Positions 34,740-44,210 of a stretch of 53,653 nt of DNA are shown here, piece by piece. The notes under the pieces are model-generated. The model did not search any database, was not told the DNA's origin, and saw only the letters and a list, made by a program, of their open reading frames with translations. Positions within the stretch are counted from its first letter, which is position 1. The number at the start of each line of letters is the position of its first letter. The stretch is from CAYUAI01 sp964442745. Its GTDB lineage: Bacteria; Pseudomonadota; Gammaproteobacteria; S012-40. The position numbers were made by a program, and so were the translations under genes. The DNA lies in the NCBI GenBank assembly GCA_964442745.1, contig CAYUAI010000021.1, positions 1-53,653 of the forward strand, written 5' to 3'.

Positions 34740-36422
34740 TTTTGAAAGCCAGCGCCAAAAATATCCTTGTGATTGTGATTCACCTGTTAAGCAGTATAAC
34801 AACGCGGGTTCACTTTCCAGGGTAAGCGTCATGTGACGCATGGCCTCAATCGTACCGCAAAACAAAATTTTATCGCCTAAGGATAAAGATAAAGTTTCAT
34901 CGGGGAGTAAAATTTTTTCTTCTTTTTGTTTTGCCATGAGTGCCATGCAAGGTAAGCGCTTCGAATAGTTATGTGGGTCGTGCAATACTGTGCCTAACAA
35001 TATTTGTTGTTGTTTTTTTATACTGGATGTTAAGGCAGGGGCATATCGATTATTGACTCGCAAAGTCCATGCATGAGGGATTTGATTGTCCGTCAATTTT
35101 TGGATACGCATCACCATGTCGTTGGCCCATTCTTCATCCTTGGTTTGGGTGGTACGCAAAAAATCAGCAAGCAGTGGTGTTTGAATACGCGACAACACAC
35201 GGCGGGCAATGATGGTACTCGATTGCATGATCATGTCGGATTTAGCTGCTTCGAAGGTGGTGGTATTTTTTTGCTGATTTTGTCTTGCGACCGTGAATAT
35301 ATCGGGTTTTAATGATCTGGCGGTGATGATAATCGATAAATTATTGGCATCGTTATTGGTGCCTGCCACAATGCCAACCGCTTGCTCAATGTTGGCTTCC
35401 CGCAGGGTGACGGCCTCAGTACCACGTCCAATAATCGTGGCGGGTGGCGATTGGGTATTGTCGGGGTCGGCTTCGACGATGATTGTTTCGATACCTTCAA
35501 AGGTCAGAAATTTTTCGATGGCTTTACCAAAGCGGCCATAACCACAGATCACCCAAAGCCCTTTGGGTGGTTGAATCAATTGACTGCATTGCATGGTATC
35601 TGACGTGGTAAACCAGTCAAATAACAAATAAATACTCGGAGAACGAAATGATAACCCCAGTCGGTTAGCGAAGCGATGGTAGGGGTTAATGACATAATCG
35701 GTATGAAACGAGTCTAAGTTTGCTTCCATGTCTTCGGTTTCGGCGCGGCAGATGACAGGCTTCGGGGAGACTAACAGTTTGCTGGTTAAGGCGATCATCA
35801 AGTTAGTTTGTTCGTCACCGGTGACGGCAATGATACCAGCGCAGAGTCGGCTTCTCAGGCCTGAGGCAATGAGATTATCGGTTTCGGCGGCATTGGCGCA
35901 AAGCCCAGGGTTGACGACGCTTAAATCTTCAATGTCTAAAGCATTAATGCGGTCCTGGTTGATATCGATAACAACGCTTGAGATACCTCGGTCACTGAGG
36001 GCTTTAACCACCAAATAACCGGTATCTCCGTAACCACAAATCAGGTAAAACGGTTCTTTAATGCGTTTGACTTGCCGAACAAATGTATTGTGCGCGACGG
36101 CTTGGCGAAACGCCTGAGATTGAATGATGGTCAATAAAGAACCGATCGCATAAAGCCAAGAGACCACCGTGGAATACAGTGCAAAGGTTGTCCATAATCG
36201 TTGTGCATTCGTAAATGGATAGGGAATTTCACCAAAGCCGATGGTGGCCCCCATAAAACTTACGAAATAAAAAGCATGAAAAAAGTCCATTCGCCAGGGA
36301 TGACCTTGGTCATCCATACCCGGGATTAAAACCAAACCTAACATGGAGACGGCATAACTTACAATTAATACGATTAATGGTAAGCGCATATGACGAAATA
36401 GATGGAACAAAACGTTTTGCAT
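34710..36422 (-). CDS. Potassium-channel-like protein with two RCK (TrkA-N) domains
   Basis: A 570-residue protein. Two membrane helices flank a pore loop with the filter-like sequence TIGFGEIP (about residues 60-67), a variant of TVGYGD. Two NAD-binding RCK domains follow: YLICGYGDTGYLVVKALSDRG (about 127-147) and WVICGYGRFGKAIEKFL (about 289-305). A TrkA-C-like domain lies near 470-555. The last residues are encoded within the terminator hairpin, so the C-terminus may have been remodelled by that repeat. The Tyr-to-Phe and Asp-to-Glu filter changes occur in some bacterial channels; selectivity is uncertain. A small membrane protein gene lies just upstream. Confidence 0.88.
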   Translation of the reverse strand: MQNVLFHLFRHMRLPLIVLIVSYAVSMLGLVLIPGMDDQGHPWRMDFFHAFYFVSFMGATIGFGEIPYPFTNAQRLWTTFALYSTVVSWLYAIGSLLTIIQSQAFRQAVAHNTFVRQVKRIKEPFYLICGYGDTGYLVVKALSDRGISSVVIDINQDRINALDIEDLSVVNPGLCANAAETDNLIASGLRSRLCAGIIAVTGDEQTNLMIALTSKLLVSPKPVICRAETEDMEANLDSFHTDYVINPYHRFANRLGLSFRSPSIYLLFDWFTTSDTMQCSQLIQPPKGLWVICGYGRFGKAIEKFLTFEGIETIIVEADPDNTQSPPATIIGRGTEAVTLREANIEQAVGIVAGTNNDANNLSIIITARSLKPDIFTVARQNQQKNTTTFEAAKSDMIMQSSTIIARRVLSRIQTPLLADFLRTTQTKDEEWANDMVMRIQKLTDNQIPHAWTLRVNNRYAPALTSSIKKQQQILLGTVLHDPHNYSKRLPCMALMAKQKEEKILLPDETLSLSLGDKILFCGTIEAMRHMTLTLESEPALLYCLTGESQSQGYFWRWLSKKYPKRLTFR

Positions 36423-36476
36423 TATGCCGGAAATTTTTTTGTTTACCCTAATTTTTTTGAAATCTTTAGGGTGTGA

Positions 36477-36860
36477 TTAATGACGAAAGCGCATCGCTTC
36501 AATGACTAAAATAACGGTGGAAAGTATATTCGCTAATAGCGCTCCCCCCGATAATGACACAATGCTGCTCATGACGGAGGGCGTTAAACCAATATCCATG
36601 GCGTAAACCGTTACCCCCCAGACTACAGCGGCGGTGATTAATTGTAAATCGGCGACTAAACTGGTCGCTAATAAAATCGCACCGGTATGAGAGCGGTCGC
36701 CGAATTTAAGAATCGTTGCGATGAGGCTCACCACTAATGCCGCAAAAAATTCAAACACATTGTGATGTGCCGGGTCGTCAATATCCCCAAGAAAAAAACC
36801 GAAGTTTAATGTCAGTGCTAAAACGATAAAAAATGCAAACGCTATTTTTTCAAAATTCAT
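36477..36860 (-). CDS. Small four-helix inner-membrane protein (DUF6394-like)
   Basis: A 127-residue integral membrane protein with four hydrophobic segments (about 6-25, 38-52, 60-88 and 98-120). The start MNFEKIAFAFFIVLALTLNF and the motif FGDIDDPAHHNVFEFFAAL are, from memory, those of the DUF6394 family, which often sits next to RCK-type channel genes; the name is moderately sure. It is 54 bp upstream of the channel gene on the same strand and probably co-transcribed with it. Function unknown; an accessory role for the channel is inference. Confidence 0.75.
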   Translation of the reverse strand: MNFEKIAFAFFIVLALTLNFGFFLGDIDDPAHHNVFEFFAALVVSLIATILKFGDRSHTGAILLATSLVADLQLITAAVVWGVTVYAMDIGLTPSVMSSIVSLSGGALLANILSTVILVIEAMRFRH

Positions 36861-37600
36861 AAAAATGATTTGAGCTACTATCCTGATTGAAACCTTGCAT
36901 TTCGCACCAGCTGCGATCTCGCTTGTGACCTGGGTTCCATTGAGGTTTTTCTTCCGTCAGCAATACACAAGTATTTGCCGCCTTTAAAAAATCTCGGAAA
37001 AATACCAGGTTCATCACGATTTTCACGCGCCTTGGCACGAAAGGTAGGTTGTATTAAAAATGCACGTTAGGTGAATTTTACGTATTGAGCTAAAAAATGA
37101 CCATTTTGTTTAATTTTTAGAATCATTTGAGATGGCTATCAATTCAGCTAAAATTCTAAGAGAAATCCGAGCGACTATAAAGTGAAATTATTAATTATTG
37201 GTGGTTTCTTTGACTAACATCACTTAATTGGCTTATTTTTTAATCGATTCAAGCCTGGCGTAGTCAAATTTTACCGTTTTACCGAGCTTAATCGATCGTT
37301 TGATTATTCGGCTGGGTTTGTGATGGGCGACAACCTATGATAGAACCAAACAGTCTATAACAATTCAGCAATGCCTTTGCGTTTAATTGTTAATCAGTAC
37401 GGGTGTTGTTCGACCAGTTTTACTGGAAGCCTATGAGGGAGCACTGTCGCTCAGCGCTCATTAAGATATCGTCTATCAAAATTAAGCACATAGGCTAAGG
37501 TGAACAGTTAAAGTGTACGGTGAATAAAAGCTCTGTGTAAAAACACAATGGATGATCCGCATAACGCGATAAAACAATAAATAATGAGGAAGCCTCGGTT
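36861..37600. other. Long intergenic region
   Basis: About 740 bp between divergent genes. A 62-codon minus-strand frame (36850-37038) is possible but poorly supported. The rest is AT-rich with no repeat or RNA gene recognised. Confidence 0.5.
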
Positions 37601-39661
37601 TTGTATTCCGAAAATGTTGTGCGCTTTGTTAACGCACTCCCTGAACCGATGTTTGTCCTATCTGTGGAAGGGCAAGTATTAGTTATTAATTCAGCCGCAT
37701 GCCAAGCACTTGGAGTCAACGCCTCAGATACTTTGGGGAAAGGGCTGCATACTTTGTGTGCAGATCCGTCTGATAAAATTGATAGTTATTTACGTATATG
37801 GAGTTGCAGTGGTACTTTTTTGCCGAGTTTGCTAAATGTCAACATTGCTGGCGGAGGCACGGCACAGTATTGTTGTGAAGGTGCATTTGTTAGACCCGAA
37901 AACGATTTACAGCCAATATGTATTCTTTTACGTTTACAACATAAAAAGGTTTATGCTGCCAGTTTTGTGACCTTGAACGATAAAATTGAGCAACTGACCA
38001 AAGAAGTCATTGAACGTAAGCAGGTTGAGCAAGGATTACGAGACAGCGAAGCACGCGTTCGTTTGTTATTGGATTCTACCGGGGAAGCTATTTTTGGTGT
38101 AGATGACAAAGGATCTTGTACCTTTGCCAATTTGGCATGCGTACGTTCGCTTGGTTATCAGAATCAGAACGATTTATTAGGTAAAAATATGCATCGGCTG
38201 ATTCATCATCCATATATAGATGGCCAGTCTTACCCCATCGAAGAATGTCCGAGTTACCTATCGTTTTGCCAAGGACGAGAAATCCATCACGAGCATGATA
38301 TATTATGGCGTGGTGACGGTAGCCGTTTCCCTGTTGAGTTATGGTCACACCCGATTCAACAAGACGACAAGCTGATTGGCGCGGTTGTCACATTTGTTGA
38401 CGTCAGTGAACGCCACCAAGTTAACAATGCATTACAGACCTTAGCGAAAAGTACCATCTCTCTCGAAGATGATTTGTTTTTCCAAGACTGTGTGCTGAGT
38501 ATGGCACAACTTTTTGAGACTTATTATGCCGTGATTGCGCTAATTACTGATTTTGAAAAAGGAGATGTAATCACTATCGCGGTTTGTGCGGATGGTAAAT
38601 TGATGGACAATTTCACGTGTAGTCTTTATGGTTCACCTTGTGAAGATGTTTTGACTTCCGGTAAAGGCTTTATTATGACGGATGCGAGTGGGCTGTATCC
38701 TGACCATGAGCTGGTAGCGAAGTTAGCCATTGATAGCTGTTTAAGTGCGTCATTAATTTCATCGTCAAAAACCCTGTTGGGGGTGATTGCGGTGATGGAT
38801 ATCAAACCCATGTATATCAGCTCATGGGCTGAAACTATGCTTAATGTATTTGCGACGCGCATTGCATTGGAGCTAGAAAAGCGGGAGGCGAATAAAGAAT
38901 TACATGCCTATCGTGATCATTTAGAAGAATTAGTGGTTGAACGGACAGCGGCGCTGGAGCTAGTCAATCGCGAGCTGGAATCTTATAGTTATTCCATTGC
39001 CCATGATTTACGTGGACCGTTGCGCAGTGTCACCAGTTATAGCCAAATTTTGATCGAAGAAACGGCCGAAAAATTAACGATCGAAGAACAGGATTATGCA
39101 CAGCGTATTATCAAGTCGGCTAAGTATATGGCGCAAATGATTGATGATATGCTGAATTTATCAAAGATAACACGAGGAGATTATACAAAACAGTGTGTAG
39201 ACTTGAGTGGCTTGGTTAATCAAGTCAAAAACGAATTACTTCGCCATGGGGTAAGTCGCGATGTCAAATTTATTATTCAGCCTCATTTGTCAGTGGAAGG
39301 CGATCCAAACTTATTGCGGCTTATGATCGAAAATTTATTAGAGAATGCCTGGAAATTTACGCGCAAGAAAACTTGTGCCATTATTGAGTTTGGCGTGACG
39401 GAACAATCGGGTGAAATGACTTATTTTATTCGAGATAATGGCGCGGGTTTTGAATCACAGTATACTAATAAGTTATTTATGCCTTTTCAGCGTTTGCATA
39501 CGGTTAATGAATTTGAGGGGAGTGGTGTTGGTTTGGCCTCCGTGGCCCGGATTGTTCATCGCCATGGCGGAAAAATATGGGCGAGTGCTGAGCCTGGAGA
39601 AGGGGCCACGTTTTATTTCACCTTTCCGTATCGGGCATGTGAAAATCGTGACGATAACTGA
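37601..39661 (+). CDS. PAS-PAS-GAF sensor histidine kinase, cytoplasmic
   Basis: A 686-residue kinase without membrane helices. The start is a TTG with GAGGA about 10 nt upstream. A PAS-like domain occupies about 1-120, a coiled coil about 125-150, a second PAS domain with PAC about 150-270, and a GAF-like domain about 275-420. Another coiled coil leads to the HisKA domain with H468 in SYSIAHDLRGPLRSV. The HATPase has NLLENAWKFT, IRDNGAGF and GSGVGLASVARIV. The HDLRxPLR form is that of the phytochrome-like and stalk kinases. No response regulator lies beside it. The many Cys in the first PAS and GAF domains might bear on redox sensing, but this is speculative. Confidence 0.9.
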   Translation: MYSENVVRFVNALPEPMFVLSVEGQVLVINSAACQALGVNASDTLGKGLHTLCADPSDKIDSYLRIWSCSGTFLPSLLNVNIAGGGTAQYCCEGAFVRPENDLQPICILLRLQHKKVYAASFVTLNDKIEQLTKEVIERKQVEQGLRDSEARVRLLLDSTGEAIFGVDDKGSCTFANLACVRSLGYQNQNDLLGKNMHRLIHHPYIDGQSYPIEECPSYLSFCQGREIHHEHDILWRGDGSRFPVELWSHPIQQDDKLIGAVVTFVDVSERHQVNNALQTLAKSTISLEDDLFFQDCVLSMAQLFETYYAVIALITDFEKGDVITIAVCADGKLMDNFTCSLYGSPCEDVLTSGKGFIMTDASGLYPDHELVAKLAIDSCLSASLISSSKTLLGVIAVMDIKPMYISSWAETMLNVFATRIALELEKREANKELHAYRDHLEELVVERTAALELVNRELESYSYSIAHDLRGPLRSVTSYSQILIEETAEKLTIEEQDYAQRIIKSAKYMAQMIDDMLNLSKITRGDYTKQCVDLSGLVNQVKNELLRHGVSRDVKFIIQPHLSVEGDPNLLRLMIENLLENAWKFTRKKTCAIIEFGVTEQSGEMTYFIRDNGAGFESQYTNKLFMPFQRLHTVNEFEGSGVGLASVARIVHRHGGKIWASAEPGEGATFYFTFPYRACENRDDN

Positions 39662-39757
39662 TTTCAACGGGGTTATCGGAAAGCATATTAACCATTCCTA
39701 ATCCGACAAACCCTTGTGAATTCCATTCCATCGGCGTTGAAAATTTTGCGCACCGGG

Positions 39758-40117
39758 CTATATTTTTATTGTGGCTTTCTTAGTATTATTTTTTACGCAG
39801 TTTGGCTGACTTTTCCAGTGATATCCATGGTCAATGAGTGAATTGTTAGATAATGTTTTGTGGTGATCCCAAGGCTGTGATAGATCTGTTTCAAACATGA
39901 ATGCATTGTTATCAATATCCGTCGAAGGCGTTGACCAGACAAGCAGTGTAAAATCATTGTCGATTGCTTGGATTGCCTGAGGTGTACTGGTTTCATATCC
40001 TGGCATGGCGATACGAGGCTCGGTATTTAGTTGACAAAGATTGACATAGCTGGTCGTGAATAAAAGACAGACCGCGATGATTGGTAACTTGGAAAATACT
40101 CGTTGTGTAATCCGCAT
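39758..40117 (-). CDS. Secreted hypothetical protein, 119 aa
   Basis: Not recognised. The ATG at 40117 is chosen over one 21 bp upstream because GGGAGGTG lies about 10 nt before it. A signal peptide (MRITQRVFSKLPIIAVCLLF) is followed by a polar, Asp/Asn-rich mature part of about 90 residues with Trp-Asp pairs, two Cys and a basic C-terminus (KNNTKKATIKI). It converges on the sensor kinase. No domain or partner can be proposed. Confidence 0.55.
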   Translation of the reverse strand: MRITQRVFSKLPIIAVCLLFTTSYVNLCQLNTEPRIAMPGYETSTPQAIQAIDNDFTLLVWSTPSTDIDNNAFMFETDLSQPWDHHKTLSNNSLIDHGYHWKSQPNCVKNNTKKATIKI

Positions 40118-40138
40118 AAGCACTTTCACCTCCCTCAC

Positions 40139-40632
40139 ATTTTAAATGGTTTAGCTCAAAAAATAGGCATTTCGTGTCAATTTTTGATCATTGTTATATT
40201 TTTAGGATCCGTTAAGCTATTTTAGTTTTTCTTTTGGGCGCTTAACGCTTCATTGCCTTACACATAAAGTAATAGCACATGTTTTTTAAATTCGCCAACA
40301 AACTGACGGCAAACCAGTGGTGGTATGACCACTGTTTATTGTGTGATCAATGCGGCTTTATTGTGACCATATATTCCCCACAGGATACGTTAGCATCCTT
40401 GATAATAAGCGGTGAATAAGTATATTAACATGATGATTTATAAAGCTTAAAAAACACTGATCAAGATTCATCTACTGATGTAACGAAAGCGGGATTGGCC
40501 GTCATTTAATGTATGTTATTTAACCTAAAAAGTTCAGTTTAAGATAGCTGTCAGGCTTAGATATTTTATTTTTTTTATTTAGCTTGACTGAATAATGTAT
40601 CGTATTCAGCCAGCCTCATATTGTCTATTGCA
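40139..40632. other. Intergenic region
   Basis: About 490 bp, AT-rich, between the secreted hypothetical gene's 5' end and the Crp gene's 3' end. A small hairpin (CTGAATA/TATTCAG, 40588-40609) is the only structure; no gene. Confidence 0.5.
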
Positions 40633-41280
40633 CTAAAAGCGCGAAGGAAGCTTGTGAATAATGATGTTTTTTCCTTCATACTCAATATAACCGCCCAAGC
40701 TTAATTCTTTTAGAATTTTTGATACCATTTCTCGTGAGGCGCCGACTCGATTGGCAATCTCTTGGTGAGTCAGGCGGGTAGTGATTTGCAACTTACCTTG
40801 GGTTTCAATCGCTAATGAATGCAAGACTTGAGCTATTCTGCCATAGACATCGAGTAAAGCGAGGCCTTTAATGTTATGGGTCAGTTCTCTAACTCGGCAA
40901 GCCAGATATTTTAACAGTCGGAAAGCCATTTCTGGATGTTGGCTCAGTATTTCTTTGAAGCTAACTTTTGACAGAATGGCAAAGGTGGCTTTTTCAGTTG
41001 TCATAATTGATGCTGACCGATTGGATTCTTCAATGATGGCTAATTCACCAAAATAGTCACCTTCTTTAAGGACATTAATAATAATTTCTTTGCCATTGGC
41101 ATCGCCCAAAAATACTTTAACCGTGCCAGATAAAATGAGATATAACGAGTCCGAGGTATCGCCTTCATTAACAATCACCGTGTTTTTCGGATGAGTACGT
41201 GTATTCGATTTTTGGGTTAATAAATCAATTTCTTTGTCACTTAATAATGAAAAAAGTGAAATATCTTTAAGCAATTTCAT
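40633..41280 (-). CDS. Crp/Fnr-family cAMP-responsive regulator
   Basis: A 215-residue transcription factor. The N-terminal cyclic-nucleotide domain has GELAIIEESNRSASI, in which Glu, Arg and Ser match the cAMP-pocket residues E72, R82 and S83 of E. coli CRP. The dimer helix keeps a Thr at the position of T127 (RELTHNIKGLALLDV). The winged helix has the recognition segment EIANRVGASREMVSKILKEL, close to CRP. There are no N-terminal Fnr-type cysteines. It is the third gene of a same-strand group after an adenylate cyclase and a BTAD-like regulator, so it is a likely receptor of the cAMP made there. Confidence 0.93.
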   Translation of the reverse strand: MKLLKDISLFSLLSDKEIDLLTQKSNTRTHPKNTVIVNEGDTSDSLYLILSGTVKVFLGDANGKEIIINVLKEGDYFGELAIIEESNRSASIMTTEKATFAILSKVSFKEILSQHPEMAFRLLKYLACRVRELTHNIKGLALLDVYGRIAQVLHSLAIETQGKLQITTRLTHQEIANRVGASREMVSKILKELSLGGYIEYEGKNIIIHKLPSRF

Positions 41281-41392
41281 ATCTCAATCTCAGAAATATT
41301 TTTCATAAGGGTGCCGAGCAGCTTATTCTAAGCGAAAAAAAACATGGGAACCACTGGCGCAGCAAAAACATTGACGATGAGCCAAGGCGGAT

Positions 41393-42040
41393 TTACCTGA
41401 TAAAGACAATATTGGCAAGTTCCTCGTTGGTGTTCATGGCGCATTGTTTGCCATCACTTGCCGTGAATAACCTATTACCTAAAGAGATAGGTGGGTCGTC
41501 TGTTGGGTTATAAAATTGCAATAATTGATGATATTGTATTTGACTTCTTTCTCGACAATTAAGTAACCAATATTCTTCCACCTCATTTTGCAAATAGCTT
41601 CCTTGATAACACTTAAGTGCTTGCCAAGCATGGTGTTTACATTTTTCAGTGCGGTCATTGTTGTCATTAATAAAGCGGGTTTGACTGGCCAGTTGATAAA
41701 AATACTGAAATTCCCATAGATCGATCCAGATCATGTCGGAATTTAAGCAAACTTTTCCATTTTGCAATAAAATAAAACGGTGATCACCGAGCAATTTTCG
41801 CAGACGGTGCAGTGTCGTATGCAATACTTGCAAGGCGTTATCACCTTCTGAATCTGGCCACAAGGTATCGGTGATTTTTTCCAGATTAACATTAAAACTA
41901 CCAAACGAAATCAGCATCTTTAATAGCGCCAACAGTTTTTTCGGGTGTTTTTTTTGAAAAGATAACGAATGACTGTCGCATTGGATAATAAAATTTCCGA
42001 GCGTGTAAATATGTAAAGGTTTTGCTTTATTTTTAGTCAC
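41393..42040 (-). CDS. BTAD-like winged-helix transcriptional regulator
   Basis: A 215-residue protein. The N-terminal half is an OmpR/SARP-type winged helix without a receiver: LHIYTLGNFIIQCDSHSLSF, then KLLALLKMLISFG, ITDTLWPDSEGDNALQVLHT and TLHRLRKLLGDHRFILL are typical of BTAD-linked DNA-binding domains. The C-terminal 100 residues are helical with a short TPR-like region and end without the long STAND/TPR segment of larger SARP proteins. It lies between the Crp gene (112 bp) and the cyclase (120 bp) on the same strand. It probably regulates transcription within this cAMP module; targets unknown. Confidence 0.8.
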   Translation of the reverse strand: MTKNKAKPLHIYTLGNFIIQCDSHSLSFQKKHPKKLLALLKMLISFGSFNVNLEKITDTLWPDSEGDNALQVLHTTLHRLRKLLGDHRFILLQNGKVCLNSDMIWIDLWEFQYFYQLASQTRFINDNNDRTEKCKHHAWQALKCYQGSYLQNEVEEYWLLNCRERSQIQYHQLLQFYNPTDDPPISLGNRLFTASDGKQCAMNTNEELANIVFIR

Positions 42041-42160
42041 ATTGATATCTCCGTAAATCCAGCGCAGAAAAGAAGCATAATGTTTTATAATAATATGGCG
42101 ATGATACAGAAATATTTTATGAACGACGATGAGCTATCCCACAGTAAATTTGTGAAATAA

Positions 42161-44095
42161 TTACTTTTCTGGCGGGGTTTGATCTTCGGAGGCTAAACGA
42201 TAGGTTGGAATACGTTGAGACTTTCCTTTCAGCGTGAGTTCACCAAACCATTCAACAGCAATGTCTTGTTGCACGAGATCGGCTGTTATGTTTGAGATGA
42301 GAATGGTACAGCGTTCCTGGGTAGTATTGGGTTGACACAGTGATTTGCCATAGTCTTCAAGGCGTGCCGCGGTATTAATGACATCCCCGATGGTTGTGTA
42401 TTTCAAGCGTTGTAAATTGCCCAAGGTACCCGCAATCACCTCACCGGTAGCGATACCAATGCGCATTCTGATTTCAGGCAGGCCTTGGTTTTGCCATCTT
42501 TCATTCATTTTTTCCATTTCACAAGCCATTTCTTTAGCGCACAGGAGCGCATTGATGGCATCTTGTTTTACTTCATGGGGTTGGGTTCGAGCGATGGGGA
42601 TACCGAACTCCGCTTTAATCGCATCGCCATAAAAATCATCAACCACCCCCTGATGTCGCATCACGATACCCGCCATGTGATCGGTATATTCTGTGAGCCA
42701 TTGCATTAATTCCCCCGGTGGTAGTTGTTCGGCAAGGGGAGTGAAATCAGCTAAATCGCTGAATAATACGGTCACTGTCATTTTATGCGCGGCTAACCGA
42801 CGACCCTTGATATATCGGTGACGCTGGCGCCAAATTTCTTGGGCTATGTCCTTAGAGACATGGCGAGAAAATATATCCATGAGCAGTTTACGTTGCCCTT
42901 TTTCTAAGGCTAATACGTAAGCTGTGACAGGGAGTAACGTGCCAAACCAGGCGAGCATGGCACTGGCCACAGGCAACCAGAAACCGGCAAGATAGCTGGC
43001 AAATGCCGTGGTGAGTAAAATCAATGTGCCAACCATGGAAGCTAGCATAAATTGCCACCAGGTGGTGGTATAAAAACTCATCGTTAAGGCCAATAGGCAC
43101 CAAACAATGATCCAGGCTTGTTCTCCTCGCTCGCTAATCGGAGAAAGGATGGAGGTATTAAATATGGCTGACTCGATTAACTGATGGGTCATTAATGCAT
43201 GTAATAAAATACCCGGCGTCGATTGAAAATTGTTAATACTGCGATTTAGCGGGGTAAAAAAATCATCTTTTACACTGTCTGCAATGACACCTATCAATAC
43301 AATTTTGTCTTGGAATGCCGAGCTGGGTATGTCTTCATCGAGTATTTGTTGCAGTGTATAACGTGGGAATGCCCGGTTATGCGTTTTGAAATGTAACCAA
43401 TATTGATAACCGCTAGCGTCGGCATTGATATAAGCGCCATCATTTTTTTCAAAGGGAATATAGCTGGTATGACCCAATTTAAGTACCTCAGGCGATTGTG
43501 GGTCAGGTTGTGCAAAAATATTTTTTTCCGCTAAATACCGCAAGGCTAAGCGCAAGGAAAGTGCATAATGTGGGGGAGTTCGGTAATTATCTAAAAAGAG
43601 AAATCCGCGGCGTATAATGCCATCTTGATCAATGGGTATGTCTGAAAAACCGACCTGATCGGTATGTTGCAAAACGGGAGGTGGGCTGATACGGTTAGTA
43701 TGGCCATCGCCAAATTTTTCTATCATCACGAGTGATGGGTTATTTTTCAGTAGTTGGGTCAGTTTAGCGGTACCGGGCGGTACCGCTAAATCACGATAAA
43801 TGTCAACCCCAATGGCGGTAGGCTGGAAGGATAAAAGCTTTTCCAGTAAGAGCGCCAACATTTGATCAGTAATGGGCCACCGCTGAATGTGCTGAATATC
43901 GGCTTCGGTAATGGCAACGATGGTAATCGGGGATAGGTTGGCCTGTTCGGTGATCGAGAGTTTAATAAAGTTATCATAAGCAAGAAAATCGAAGGGTTGT
44001 AATTGGCCACTATTTCGTAAAATTAACACGGCGAAAAAAATGAGGCCGCTCAGAGTGAGCCCAACAAGGATTTGTTCGATACGTGAACTAAGCAT
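42161..44095 (-). CDS. CHASE2-domain class III adenylate cyclase
   Basis: A 644-residue membrane cyclase. After one N-terminal helix (about 9-27) comes a periplasmic CHASE2 sensor (about 35-310, with VGFSDIPIDQDGIIRR and DKIVLIGVIADSVKDDFFTP). Three further membrane helices (about 325-400) lead to a cyclase catalytic domain (about 430-620). Metal-binding Asp residues lie in VLFSDLADFTPLAE and FYGDAIKAEFG. The transition-state Asn and Arg lie in DVINTAARLE, so it should be active. The family makes cAMP in response to envelope signals. It starts a three-gene strand with a BTAD regulator and Crp and diverges from the DUF928 gene. Confidence 0.95.
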   Translation of the reverse strand: MLSSRIEQILVGLTLSGLIFFAVLILRNSGQLQPFDFLAYDNFIKLSITEQANLSPITIVAITEADIQHIQRWPITDQMLALLLEKLLSFQPTAIGVDIYRDLAVPPGTAKLTQLLKNNPSLVMIEKFGDGHTNRISPPPVLQHTDQVGFSDIPIDQDGIIRRGFLFLDNYRTPPHYALSLRLALRYLAEKNIFAQPDPQSPEVLKLGHTSYIPFEKNDGAYINADASGYQYWLHFKTHNRAFPRYTLQQILDEDIPSSAFQDKIVLIGVIADSVKDDFFTPLNRSINNFQSTPGILLHALMTHQLIESAIFNTSILSPISERGEQAWIIVWCLLALTMSFYTTTWWQFMLASMVGTLILLTTAFASYLAGFWLPVASAMLAWFGTLLPVTAYVLALEKGQRKLLMDIFSRHVSKDIAQEIWRQRHRYIKGRRLAAHKMTVTVLFSDLADFTPLAEQLPPGELMQWLTEYTDHMAGIVMRHQGVVDDFYGDAIKAEFGIPIARTQPHEVKQDAINALLCAKEMACEMEKMNERWQNQGLPEIRMRIGIATGEVIAGTLGNLQRLKYTTIGDVINTAARLEDYGKSLCQPNTTQERCTILISNITADLVQQDIAVEWFGELTLKGKSQRIPTYRLASEDQTPPEK

Positions 44096-44210
44096 GTCAT
44101 TATTTTATCCTGCATAACACCGTGGTACCATGGTAATATTCACTAAAACCGAACCAATGAATCCGGTATACTTGTTTTTTATGTCAAACTGATTTGGATG
44201 GATCAACATC

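Noticed and set aside
36850..37038. 62-codon minus-strand frame upstream of the small membrane protein
   Set aside because: It overlaps the membrane-protein gene by 11 bp and has no convincing ribosome site. The sequence is not obviously nonsense, so a homology search could revive it.
40588..40609. Hairpin CTGAATA/TATTCAG as terminator of the Crp gene
   Set aside because: On the minus strand it is followed by A-rich, not U-rich, sequence, and the stem is short.
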